From NCBI RefSeq assembly GCF_005239225.2, contig NC_133297.1, positions 62,001 to 126,000 on the forward strand: DNA of 64,000 nt, written 5' to 3'. The notes beneath the pieces were generated by a model. The model saw only the letters and a list, made by a program, of their open reading frames with translations, was not told the origin of the DNA and did not search any database. Made by a program: the position numbers and the translations under genes. This document shows positions 36,691 to 47,985 of this stretch, in pieces. Origin of the DNA: Populus alba. Lineage: Eukaryota; Streptophyta; Magnoliopsida; Malpighiales; Salicaceae. Every line of letters starts with the position of its first letter. The stretch's first letter is position 1.

Positions 36691-37700
36691 GCAGAGGAGG
36701 TGATCCTTTCAAATAAAAAATGGCGTGATATGCAGTCAATGTTCCCCTCCGAGTTGTGTGAGATCGCCGCCTACCTAATATTGATCTTTTCTCTTTTTTC
36801 AAAAAAAAAAAAAATTCTCTGGTTCTCTGGTTTAAAATGCTTAATAAAATTACTTGGATTAATATTAGCCGGTCGATTACATTCAACCATAACTCAAGTA
36901 TGAGATGAAGTACAAGCAATCCAAGTCCAAAAACTGAAAACTTAAGGAGTAGCTAAAAGTTTTGGCTATGAGCGGACTCATTGATAATGGTTCTATGGCA
37001 GCATTTCAATATAAACCATTATCAATTGGGAAATGCCATCATTACCATTGGATCTCCTTCCCATATGTTTTAAGAGAAAAAAATAAATGAAGTACGAATA
37101 AACAAGTGCCTATGTCCACTCCAGATGTTAGAGTGTTTCACTGTCTCTTGCATCAGCAAAGCAAGGCAATTTACAAAAGAAATGACTTTGGATTTGGTAC
37201 CCCTTGTCAAGACTCGCTTACCCACTCACACATCTACTCTCCGATTTGTCCAAGTTGTATTAATTAATAGCGAAACAATTATCTTGCCATGATTTCTTGT
37301 GTAATTTCCAAAAGCTGAGCAATTTTGTTGCGAATTTTAGAGTTTAGGCAGCCTGCCATCTACCATCTTGACAACACCTGCAAAATTGTGCTCGTATTTT
37401 CCCATGGAATCAAACAGCATTACCTAGCTGCCTCTTTATGAATGGCTAGCGGTAAAGGTTCAATGTTGATGGCCTCCTCTTGTGGAAGAGGGAGGACCCA
37501 TGGAAAATTAACATTCCTAAAAGAGAAGAAAAGAAAAACTAAAAGGCCGGAATACCTCACAAATCGACACAGAATAAATCAGATGAAGCCAATATTATTC
37601 AAAGCTAACATATAGCAGAAAGATAGGCAGACAATAAGTAGTAATTGAAAAGCCAAATGCCAATATAAATCACTTAACACAAAAAATAAGGGCAACGTGA
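36691..37700. other. intergenic, 3' flank of dirigent gene 3
   Basis: No gene. Less AT-rich than elsewhere between about 37020 and 37560. Confidence 0.5.
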
Positions 37701-38288
37701 TCAATAATGTAACACATACACATTGTACTCAACAACAGCATCTCCTGTCTTCGCATTGAAACTACAAGTATTGGCTTGAGCATATCCTCTGGCAAACCGG
37801 AAAAGCCCACTACCTCCGATCACCGGCATCTCTCTCACCTTGGAAAAAACACTGTTCCTCCCTAGTATGCTAATGGTGCTACCATTGTACTTGCCTTCAA
37901 GGAACACAAAGTTCATCGCCATCAATAGGGCAGTTTCTTCTTGTCCTGCTGATCCATAAAACCCCTGAGCTCTTCCTATCAATTTCGAGCTTAGTTCTTG
38001 CTTTTCTGTCAACGGATCATCGATCATGCTTATAGAACCGAAAAGAGTTGCTGATGTGTTGGAAGGTGGTCTCACTATGGGCATGGCTGTAGGGTTCGGG
38101 GCACTATAAATGTCATGCCAATAAACCCGAAAATGGGTTAGCTTTTCTTTCTTGAACCCGTGTAGGTTGCGGTCTAGGGTTCTGACAAAGCCTTGATTTT
38201 CTTTTGAAGCATGAATAATGGCTAAAGGAGAGAGGATGGTGCTTAGAATGATGAGTTTGGAAACTATAATGGGGACAATTCTAGCCAT
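37701..38288 (-). CDS. dirigent protein 3 (195 aa)
   Basis: Secreted dirigent protein, more diverged from DIR1/2. Numbered from the chosen start, the N-terminal ~28 residues are a hydrophobic signal peptide; motifs [43 protein letters not shown] and [10 protein letters not shown] follow. Upstream in-frame ATGs at 38309 and 38303 exist. The TATA box at 38325-38332 would place the transcript start near 38300, and the start at 38288 (MARIVPI) aligns with MARVPIF of DIR1, so I use 38288. Residues near the C-terminus read ANTCSFNAK, with a Cys not seen in the other three. The central 412 bp are almost identical to dirigent 4, while both ends differ strongly. Confidence 0.92.
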   Translation of the reverse strand: MARIVPIIVSKLIILSTILSPLAIIHASKENQGFVRTLDRNLHGFKKEKLTHFRVYWHDIYSAPNPTAMPIVRPPSNTSATLFGSISMIDDPLTEKQELSSKLIGRAQGFYGSAGQEETALLMAMNFVFLEGKYNGSTISILGRNSVFSKVREMPVIGGSGLFRFARGYAQANTCSFNAKTGDAVVEYNVYVLHY

Positions 38289-38324
38289 GGAAATTGTTGC
38301 CATGTTCACTATCGAGGTACAGCA

Positions 38325-38332
38325 TTTATATA
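38325..38332 (-). promoter_or_regulatory. TATA box of dirigent gene 3
   Basis: TATATAAA on the minus strand. It lies so close to the ORF that it decides for the downstream ATG at 38288. Confidence 0.6.
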
Positions 38333-38911
38333 GAGCATCTTATTTTATTTTATTAAGTCTTATTTTATTTTATTAAGAAATTATTATTTCCAAGACTGGT
38401 GATTATTTCAAGAAACAAGATTAGTAAAAGTGCTATTTCTGTTTTTGTAAGAAATTAGTAACTCCATTTTTTGTATGGTTGGCTCCATCAGTAGTATTTA
38501 AATTGGACCTGCGATATGCCCATCATGTAAGTGCTATTTCTTTAATAAATAATTGTTCCAGGACATAACTTAAAGAACAAAGCAAGGTTAAAAGATTCTA
38601 CTTTAATGGAAAAGAAATTTTTTATTATTATTTGTTAAAATAAATAAATAAAAAAGAAACAAAATGATTTGATATGATAAGATGAACTTCAACACTTATT
38701 AAACATGAAGAGTAAGTTTGATATTGTAGTGTATTATATTTTTAAAAAAATATTTTTAAATTAAAATATTTTTTTCAGATATTTTTATTTTATTTTTTAT
38801 ATTCGCACACCAAAATAATCTAAAAACATATAAAAAATTTTATTTAATATTTTTTAAAACTGAAAAATAATTTGAAAAACATATTATAATGCAAAATAAA
38901 ACAAACACTTA

Positions 38912-39719
38912 GACCCCGTTTATTTGCTGGAAAGTAGTTTCATTTTGAAAATTGAATTCTTGAAAAGTGAATTATTTTTCTATGTTTGATAGTGTAATGA
39001 AAAATAAGTTGGAAAATACTTTCCAGTATTTGGTTATGTCATGAAAAATAAACTATAAAATAACTTATTAATTTTTTATTTTTTTCAAGTTTATTAAAAT
39101 AATGAGGAACAAATCGTACAAATTAAAAAATTGAATAAGAATGGAATTGAAAAAAATATAATTTCATAAATTATCTCAAATAAAATATATAATAATCAAA
39201 ATAATAGAGATCAAATCTAAAAAATAAAAATAAAATAAAAGATGAAGAAATTAAAATAATAATAATTAATATTTCATAAATTATTTCAAATAAAATAAGT
39301 AACAATCAAAAGAATGAGGACCAAATTTGATAAATAAAAAATTTCAATTAAAAAATGATAAGGAAAAAGCAAATAAAAATTATAAAAATAAGGATCAAAG
39401 TTAATATAAAAATTAAATTTTAAAGGATGAAATTGAAAAACAAATATTTATATATATATATAGCAATCAAAAGTTTGAAGGATCAAATTTGATATAATCA
39501 GCAAATAATATAACATTTTAAATTTTTCATAATTTCCGGAAAGTATTTTCTGCTCAAAATAAAAAGAAAACACTTTTTCTGAAAACCAAACCAAATTTTT
39601 TTTTGACCGGAAAGTATTTTATGTTGACTAGAAAGTGTTTTCCGTTTATCAACTTTTCTAATGACAAACAAACACATAAAAATTTGAAAAAATGAATTTT
39701 CAAAAAACAAACACACCTT
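38912..39719. mobile_element. MITE with long inverted ends
   Basis: About 808 bp. The first ~110 bp and the reverse complement of the last ~110 bp correspond (GTTTATTTG.., ATTTTTCTATGTTTGATAG versus ATTTTTATGTGTTTGTTTG, then TAAGTTGGAAAATACTTTCC versus AAAGTTGATAAACGG..). The interior is A-rich with repeated TCATAAATTATCTCAAATAAAAT-like blocks. A TTA/TAA target duplication is possible, which would suit the PIF/Harbinger group. No coding sequence. Confidence 0.55.
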
Positions 39720-40799
39720 TAAAAAAAAAGGTTTAATATCGTTAAACCATGTAGGGTTGTGGTTAACTTTTTAAATAACACTTTTAACACCAATATTATT
39801 AAAATCAACCATATTAAGAAGTTTAATGGGTTATTTGTTTAATTACAAAATCATTGATCAGCTAGATCACATAATAAATTGTATTATGATATAAATATGT
39901 TTTACTATATAAAAAGTATAAAATGATAAAGTGGCGGGATCATGTTCTGGAGGATATTCACCGAGTTTGAGTTTTCCAAGATCATACTTTTTTCTTTCGT
40001 TTGTGGTTCTTTTTTTTTTTAAAAAAAAAATAATCAATGCTTAATTCAATGGGTCCAATCACTCAAATTTTATGTTAATATTTGTTCAATTTTGACTGGA
40101 TTCTTTGTATAGAAATCCCAACATATTGGGTTTTTAACAGCCGGAGATAACATCGCTTTGAGACAAAGTATTGTCTTGTTTAGTGCCGTTCTTTTTATAC
40201 AATTTTTTTTTAAATGTTGCAGAAAATGGCATGAGCATGATTACAAGATAAACGATAAATTTAATACCAGCCAGTTATCTTCCACTGGATTCATCGCTAG
40301 AGAAATCATGGCAGCCAGTTAGCTAGCTATGTCATTTGCTTGTATAACACAAGGCTGCAATATAATAGATTAAATACCATATTAAAATCGGTCCCATTGA
40401 TCGATGAGGTTAGGTCACCAAGACCATTAAATCAATAGCATGCATATATGTATATATAGCTTGTAACTAATCCATTTCTTGCAGCTTTTAAGAATGTATA
40501 ATAAGAACGATACTAATAGCCAGTTTTTTTTTATGTTTTAAAAATATTTTTTTATTTGAAATTTTTTTAATTATTTTAAATTAATATATTTTTAATATTT
40601 TTAAATTATTTTAACATGTTAATATTAAAAATAATTTTTAAAACAATACAACACTTTTGTCTATCACGATGTCTGGCTCGGTTTAATGCTGACGCCATTA
40701 TAAGATGTAATTTAAAGGTCTTTGTGATCTAATCTCATCGATCAATTGGTCCAATTTTAATATGGTATTAAATTTATCATTTGGAAGTCTTGTGCAATA
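39720..40799. other. AT-rich intergenic
   Basis: No gene. Dispersed AT repeat at 40500-40650. Confidence 0.5.
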
Positions 40800-40807
40800 C
40801 ACGCAAA

Positions 40808-41868
40808 TAGGGCTGAGCATTTTCGGTTTGGTCCGGTTTTGGACCAAAATTAACAACCAAACTGATTTTTTTTTTTAGTTCTTGAACCGAACCAAAAACT
40901 GGTTCAAACCGATTAATTTTAGTTCGGGTCGGTTCGGTTTTTTCCCCTTCCAAACCGGTTAAACCGAAATTATGATGCTCAAGCAAATTTCATATTCAAT
41001 TTACTCCTTCTCCAAGGAATGTTACAAGGCCTACCGATTGCAATCAAATAGAAATCAATTCCCAACAATTCCCAGCACCCAAATCTCATCATATTGTGGT
41101 CACAAAAGATTAGATCGAGTCCATGATTACTGATTCAACCAAAAGCATTTTCAAAAACAATTACCAAACATTACCACAGGGAAAGAATTGAACAAAAACA
41201 TGATCTAATAGATGAACCTACTAAAACTATCAAGCATCACAACATTTGGGCCAAGAACATGCAGATCTGAGAGATGAGAGACAAAGATAAAGAGCATGGA
41301 AGAGAATAAGACAGATTTGACTCAAATCATTTGAGGGATGAGAGACAGAAAATAAGAAGAGGGGGCGGCTGAAAGAGATGGAGCTTAAGCAAAGTAGCAT
41401 AAAGCAGGAGCTCAACAACTAATAAGCAACAATCATGGAGTCGAGCATGAAGAAAAATAAAAGACGATAGATGAGGGGGAGATGCAGAGAGCAAAGGGAG
41501 GGGGGAGCAAAGAAGGAGGGGGTTGGCGGCTGAATGTAGGTTTACGGTTAAAAAAACATGAAGAAAAATAAGAGAGGAGAGATGAGGGGGAGATGCAGAG
41601 AGCAAACGGAGGGGGGGCGGCTGAATGTAGGTTTAGGGTTAAAAACTTTCTATTTATACTTGTTTTTTTTTTTTTAAATGGTGGCCTAGTTGAACCGGTT
41701 CGGTTCGGTTCGGTTCAATTGGTTTCAGATTTTAGAAACCGAAACCAAACCGAACCGGAATTTTTTTGTGATTTTTTAATTGGTTAATTTGATTTTTTTT
41801 TTTCGGTTCGGTTTTTTTAATTTTTTTTTCCGGTTTTCTCAGTTTTTTGATTTTTTTTCTAACCCCTA
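40808..41868. mobile_element. hAT-like non-autonomous element with CGGTT subterminal repeats
   Basis: 1061 bp between exact 8-bp target copies CACGCAAA (40800-40807 and 41869-41876). Short inverted ends: TAGGGCTGAGC on the left, TAGGGGTTAGA on the right (read in reverse). Subterminal regions are packed with GGTTCGGTT/AACCGAACC motifs, likely transposase-binding repeats. The interior is purine-rich with a duplicated segment (AAACATGAAGAAAAATAAGAG and GAGGGGGAGATGCAGAGAGC repeats, 41440-41640). No transposase frame. Confidence 0.85.
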
Positions 41869-41876
41869 CACGCAAA

Positions 41877-42459
41877 TAACATAGCTAGCTAGCTAGCTGG
41901 TTGCCATGATTTCTTAACGAATGCAAGCACGATCAACATACAAGTGGATGCACAACCTTCATCTCGGTGACAGGTTTGCAAACCTATTATCCACTCTCGT
42001 GATGTGTTGGCACCCCTAGCTATTACCACAATAAGTTGTGACCCTACCCTTAATCCCTAGTAATTTTGCAGTGCTATACTCCTGCTATTAAAGATAGCCC
42101 TAAATAAAGTGAGGGCCCCGGAAATAGCATTTCTAGTCCTTTTATGTGTGAGAGGATTGAGAGAGAATCACTGAATTCAGCCTAGAAAGATAAAGTTCTC
42201 GGGAAGATTTTAGATATCTTGTTGATTTTGGATTTTGAAGTAGTTTTTTTTGTGTTTTTTGGGGTTTGTAGATTGATTTAACATTTTTTAAATGTTTTGG
42301 ATTAAAATGAATTTTTTGAAGTTAAAAACAACCATTTTGATTTTTCAAATGATGCGTCATTTAAAAAAATAAAATGAATTGGGGTGGAATACCATTAAAT
42401 TATATATAAAAATAAGAATCATTAGGTTTGTTCTTATTTTTTTACTCATCTCTAATTTT
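41877..42459. other. intergenic, no gene seen
   Basis: Begins with a (GCTA)n palindromic run near 41884-41900. Otherwise unremarkable. Confidence 0.5.
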
Positions 42460-42750
42460 ATCGGTAAAATATATTTATTTTTCTTGAAAAATTATAAAGA
42501 GTTGTGAACTTTGATATGGATCAAAGAATTCACTAACAAAACTTCTATGTTAATGATTATATTAGTTAATCCATCGATGTTATTACCGATGGTTAGTCCA
42601 TTAATATCATATTTACTGATGGATAATCCGATTAAAAAATAATTTACACCTATCACCGCCATGAATATTATGTCGGTGTTTCATAAGCAGTTAAATCACT
42701 GAAGGAATTACGAACTAATATAAAATCCCCGACGAGATACTTGAATGGTT
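42460..42750. repeat. dispersed repeat related to 47340-47740
   Basis: Shares an ordered series with the later segment: TTTTTCTTGA..AATTA..GTTGTGAA, TTACCGATGG-type motifs, TCCATTA, and CCCCGACGAGA. The repeated ACCGATGG/ACCGACGA motifs resemble subterminal repeats of plant CACTA- or Mutator-type elements; superfamily not proven. Confidence 0.45.
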
Positions 42751-43218
42751 CTTGCAGCAACTCTGTGTGTCAGACAAACAACTAGATTACGTCCTAAAGT
42801 GAGTCGGGTACTGAATTGAATCGCGGGTTGAACATGCATGTGGGGTGAGTAAGGGAGAGTTTATCAAGGCTTAAGAACGGATTGGGAGGATGATAGTCAC
42901 CATCGGGTGGCAGCAGAATTCAAATTGGTGCCGGAAGGAGCTAAACAGAGCTGCATTTTGGCTGAACTGCATATGTTCCGGGCCGGTGATCTTTATTCTA
43001 ATGAAAATATTCCGTCCGCGTAAATCATAAATCAATTTTCTAGTTGTGATTTAGGTAAGAAAATCCCACTTGTTAATTTGTTTTTTATTTCCATTAACTT
43101 TGACACGCATGCGCACTACTCAGATTACAAATGACAACCTACCCTGCACACATCGACTTATTGAAAGACACCACAAAGCCAAAAGAAAATAACTTTTCAG
43201 ACAAGGGGGGGCATGGCA

Positions 43219-43800
43219 TCAATAGTGCAATACATAGACATTATACTCAACGACAGCATCACCAGATTTTAGATCAAAACTGTGAGTACTGGCCTGAGCA
43301 TATCCTCTGGCAAACCGGAAAAGCCCACTACCTCCGATCACCGGCATCTCTCTCACCTTGGAAAAAACATGGTTCCTCCCTAGTATGCTAATGGTGCTAC
43401 CATTGTACTTGCCTTGAAGGAAAACAAAGTTCATCGCCATCAATAGGGCAGTTTCTTCTTGTCCTGCTGATCCATAAAACCCCTGAGCTCTTCCTATCAA
43501 TTTCGAGCTTAGTTCTGGCTTTTCTGTCAACGGATCATCGATCATGCTTATAGAACCGAAAAGAGTTGCTGATGTGTTGGAAGGTGGTCTCACTATGGGC
43601 ATGGCTGTAGGGTTCGGGGCACTATAAATGTCATGCCAATACACACGAAAATGGGTTAGCTTTTCTTTCTTGAACCCGTGTAGGTTGCGGTCTAGGGTTC
43701 TGACAAAATCTTGGTTTTCTCCGGTGACAAAGGAAGAGAGGAGGGTGAGGAGGATGGATTGCAAAGCTATAGTGGAGAAAACTCTAGCCTTAGTTGACAT
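43219..43800 (-). CDS. dirigent protein 4 (193 aa)
   Basis: Secreted dirigent protein. The start at 43800 (MSTKARVFS) gives a 26-residue signal peptide and the standard family length. An upstream in-frame ATG at 43917 lies before the TATA box (43859-43870), so it cannot be in the usual transcript. Motifs: [43 protein letters not shown] and a [10 protein letters not shown] end, with NTS and NGS glycosylation sites. Its centre is about 98% identical in DNA to dirigent 3 over 412 bp, but the signal peptide is unrelated and the last 77 coding bases differ at roughly a quarter of positions. Confidence 0.94.
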   Translation of the reverse strand: MSTKARVFSTIALQSILLTLLSSFVTGENQDFVRTLDRNLHGFKKEKLTHFRVYWHDIYSAPNPTAMPIVRPPSNTSATLFGSISMIDDPLTEKPELSSKLIGRAQGFYGSAGQEETALLMAMNFVFLQGKYNGSTISILGRNHVFSKVREMPVIGGSGLFRFARGYAQASTHSFDLKSGDAVVEYNVYVLHY

Positions 43801-43858
43801 TATTGTGTGGCTATGATCAATAGTGTACATAGCATTGTAAATGTATGCAAGTTTGGAT

Positions 43859-43870
43859 ACTATATATAGT
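43859..43870 (-). promoter_or_regulatory. TATA box of dirigent gene 4
   Basis: ACTATATATAGT, about 60 bp before the ATG at 43800. Confidence 0.65.
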
Positions 43871-45687
43871 AGACCAACACCAAGGGGTAGGTGTAGTAGT
43901 AAATGATTTTTGATCACTCAATTAAGTTTTTTTATTTTTTTATTTTAAAGTTAGCATAGTGAACAATTTATTGTATTTGAATATATCATATCAATATAAA
44001 AAATATAAAATATAGAGATATATTGTTAAAATCATTTTAAAAAAAAGATAATATATATATAATATAATATAATACATGTTCATATGCTAATAAGGTATTA
44101 CTTGCTTTTATTTATTTGATTAAGACACTGTTTGAAAACATGGTGCAAACTATGTTTTTTTAAAAAAAATATTAAATTTTTTTTTTATATTTTGGATTGT
44201 TTTAATACGCTAATTTTAAAAAATAATTTATATATATATATATATTATATATATATATATATATATTTCAACATAAAACAAACTTTAAAAAATAACCCCA
44301 AACATATCATTTCAGTCAAGCCCACCAGAGGTGTCCACGACCAAAAGGTCCTACGTGGGTTGGTGGACCTTAATTTACAGAAACCAATTACCACCTGTCC
44401 TCCATTATTGACATCATTATCTGCACTTTCTTCTTTTCTGGTAGGCCCTTCGGCTTTTGATCCTCCACGCTACAAAAAGACGATGAGGCACTATAAATTT
44501 AATATTTGTTAATTTGACAATAATAGGATTAAATTAATATTTTTTATAATAATAAAAGAATGTATTAAAATAGTCATTTAGAGAAGAGCCAGAAGTATAA
44601 GAACAAGAAATTATTTGTTAGAAAATCTAGAGATTGTAAAATATAGAGTAAAAATTGGGAAAACAAACATAAAAAAACAGCAAGTAGCCGTTAAATAACT
44701 AATCATTAAAAATCAAAACACTGTCAATTTGTAAAGCTCTAATAAAATAAAATATGTAAAAATTAATTTAATAGGTCCCACTGTGAAATTAATAATTTTT
44801 AAAAATATTTTTTAATAATTTTGATGTTTTTAATTTAAAATTATATATAAAAAACAACATTAATTTAATTTCTTTTCACACACATCAATTTAGGGCCTTT
44901 TCATTAAAAAATTATTTTAAATACAATATAAAGCTTTGATTCCTCCATAATTCTTTGCGTCTTGAAAGAAGAGTTCGGTCTGCCCCACAAGCCAAAGTTT
45001 CAAAAGCGCATTTAGAAAACTACACGGGATTAATTTCTTGGAATATTAAAGTTGGAGGCAAATGTCTGAAAAGAAATAGAACAAATTTGAACCACTAATA
45101 CTAAACTAGGTGGGAGCCAAATTGAATTTTTTTTTTATATAAAAATAATTGAGGTAATTGCCTCTCTTCTTCTCCATGCAGCACCTCCATTTGTATATAA
45201 TTTTTAAAATTTTTTTATATAAATAAATTTTATTTCTTAAAATAAAAAAAAAATCAGATAATTTTTCTAATATGTACAGTTTTGCATGATATTTTTTTCT
45301 TTTTTTTTTGTTCAAACAATTTAATGTATATATCTATTTCTATTATCATTTGATAGGATAAAAATTTTATTTTAATTAAAAAAATTTAGCAAATATAACC
45401 GGGTAAATATCTTGTATTTCAAGATTAAATATCTTTGATTTACACTCTTTTTTTTTTTTATTTTTCTGGTTTTATTTTTAGTTAGGTTAATGATTATTTT
45501 TTAATTTATTAATATGTATACCTTTTGATTTATTTAATTACATATATACATAATTTTTTTTTATTTATACTAAAAAAAATAACTACAAAAAACTAGTATA
45601 CATAATTTTTTTTAATAACCGTGGCAAAACACGGATCACATGACTAGTAGACACGAAAAAAATGGCTTTTCTTTGGTGAACGCATAT
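43871..45687. other. upstream spacer of dirigent gene 4
   Basis: AT-rich. Contains a (TA)n microsatellite at about 44229-44267, a GC-richer unassigned patch at 44310-44490 and low-complexity A/T at 45120-45620. No gene supported. Confidence 0.5.
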
Positions 45688-45791
45688 AGCTTAGCCGTCT
45701 AGGGTTCTTGGCTTTTCTTTTGTAGCATGAATAATGGCCAAGGAAGAGAAGAGGGTGCGTGCTGAGAATGACGGGTACAAATTCTAGCCAT
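45688..45791 (-). pseudogene. 5' fragment of a dirigent gene related to dirigent 3
   Basis: On the minus strand, ATG at 45791 is followed by a signal-peptide region matching the start of dirigent 3 (ATGGCTAGAATT), a deletion of about 20 bp, then the ATTATTCATGCT and ACCCTAGACGGC blocks. Similarity stops there; the dirigent domain is absent. The upstream flank to about 45945 also resembles the upstream flank of dirigent 3 (AAGAAATTA..TTTCCAAG). It is therefore a truncated duplicate carrying promoter plus 5' coding end. Confidence 0.8.
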
Positions 45792-45949
45792 GGAAATTGT
45801 CGAGGGACAACATTTAAAATTTTAAACAGGAGCTAGCATCTCTGTGTTGATATTAGGTAATCTTTAATTTTTTATTATTAAGAAATTACTTTTTTCCAAG
45901 GCCTTGATGATTATAATAAGAAGCAGAATTAAATTAGTAACTCCCTTTT

Positions 45950-47339
45950 TTTTTTTTAATTAAGTCTGCAATGACTTGTTTTATAATTAATATTTACAAA
46001 TACAAAAATCCATGAAAAAATACTACAAATCAATGGTATTAGCCTTTCATTATGGCCTCCAAAATATTAAACATTTAGTTTCATTTAATTTTTCTCAAGC
46101 TTTAAGTTCAGGGAAAAAAAAATTAAATTCTTGCAATTCCTCCATCACAAAGAACTTGGATTTTCAAGTAGAAAATGGGCTTAAAAGCCAGAAGCCCATT
46201 CTCTCCACCTATTAAGCCTTTGCTTTAGGGTCATCTCTTCTCTCAAGACCCAGCATTAGGCCACATCCTGACCAATAGGCTTGTTATTAGGGCTTCACAC
46301 ACACATCTTGGACGTTACAATGGCCTTGTAAACCCTAAAAGATTGGCCTCGTAGCTAAGAAAGAATCTCTTTTTTATTTTTTGTTTTTTTTTATTTAAAC
46401 CTTAGGACAGTATCTGAGGAATATATATAGTTTTTGTCCTTTGATTGACTTTTACTTCAACAATAACTCTTTCACGTTGATTTGCTATATCTTCTAATAT
46501 GAACACCAGTTTGAAAATGTGAATATGCACTTGTAAATTTCACAATCAATATTCAATTACTTGCGCATCAAAATCAGTCTATTATTGAGTGAAATTTTGT
46601 CCAGTTCGATAGGAGACATATGAGAGAGGAAAAACCTATAATACAAAAGCAAACTTTTTACTTCCCCAGCAAGTCTTTACTATCTTATAGCAGGTTGATT
46701 CTTAGATTGATTACTATATTCTATATTCTTATAGCATGCGTGACAAATATAGAGAGAGAGAGATCCAATAATTCATTCGAAATACGATATAGTATTATGA
46801 TTGGAGGCTAAAGTAATTAGTGGATTTAATAGGATGGAATCAGGTTTACGATATTTTTATGATTACAACTTGAGATATGAGGACGAACTATAATACAAAT
46901 CATAAACACCCTACAATCCAGCCTAAGTTAGCAATCAACAGTCATTCAAGAGTTGGTTTAGGAACAAATTGTTGTTGTGATGACCAATTTGAGAGCTGAG
47001 TTGGAGGTGCAGTACGAAGGACGAAGGAGGAAGCAATAGAAATAGATAATGGCATTCATGTTTACTCATTATCCTTCCTCTTGGAACTCAAGGAGATTTT
47101 CCTCTCCCTCCCTCCCCACATCTACCTGCAACTCTAGCTTATTTCTAATGTATAAAGATATTTATAATTGATTTTACAGTCAAATTAATAATATAAAATA
47201 TGTTATTCAATTTAATTTAGTTATTTAACGTTGTTTAATGTCAAATTGTTTGATCCAAATAAGAAAGTATTAAAAAAAAAAAAACAAATTACTGAAATAC
47301 TGATGAACATAAAAATCATGTCAGTAATTCTATCTGTAA
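45950..47339. other. intergenic with one short repeat copy
   Basis: No gene. 46569-46715 is repeated at 49725-49860. The rest is unassigned. Confidence 0.5.
46569..46715 (+). repeat. direct repeat, copy 1 (copy 2 at 49725-49860)
   Basis: Both copies share ATCAAAA(T/C)CAGTCTAT, TACAAAAGCAAACTTTT and CTATCTTATAGCAGGTTGA in the same order. They lie about 3.1 kb apart on either side of the hAT-like element at 47986. Confidence 0.75.
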
Positions 47340-47740
47340 TGTAGATAAATTTTTCTTAGATAATTACATATAGTTGTGAATTGTTTTGCTACAAGCCAAT
47401 GGATTCATCGATAGAAATTTTACATCAATGAGATTGTTTATGGTACATGATCTATTACCGACAGGTATTCCATTGTTGATCCATTAGTGATATTTATCAA
47501 TTAATTGATCGACATAAAAATGATCACCAAATATTTTTTTGGGGCAAATATTTTTTCAATGTTTTGTTTTGTAAGTAACTGCTTCACCGACTAAATTACC
47601 AACGAACCTGATGTCCCCGACGAGAAACTCGTCGATGAAAGGTTTCCATCAAAGAGTCTATTGGTGATTTATATATCGATGAAAATGCAACTTAATCACT
47701 AATGGAATATTCAGTCAATGAAAATCATTTTTTTATATGA
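47340..47740. repeat. dispersed repeat related to 42460-42750
   Basis: Carries ATTACCGACAGG, TCACCGACTAAATTACC and CCCCGACGAGAAACTCG-type motifs in the order seen in the first copy. Diverged; ends not resolved. Confidence 0.45.
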
Positions 47741-47985
47741 GTTAACCTGCAAATTTCACGATCCAGAGTATGAGACTATGACAATCCCATGAAATCCAAA
47801 CCAAAAAAAAAAAAAAATGGGAGTCAAATTCTCATCAACAAAATATTTAAGGTAAAAAAAAATTCAAGTAAAAAAAGATGAAACAAAATTGACTCGAGTA
47901 TACTTAAATTGGTAGTCTACGCTACTCCACATGCCAAACCAAATTGTTTTTAAAATAGAAAAAACAATGCATAGAAGATGGTAAG

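Noticed and set aside
38289..38309. Upstream ATGs of dirigent 3
   Set aside because: Too close to the TATA box to be transcribed normally; the start at 38288 aligns with dirigents 1 and 2.
43801..43917. Upstream in-frame extension of dirigent 4
   Set aside because: The ATG at 43917 lies upstream of the TATA box at 43859-43870, and the downstream start gives a normal signal peptide.
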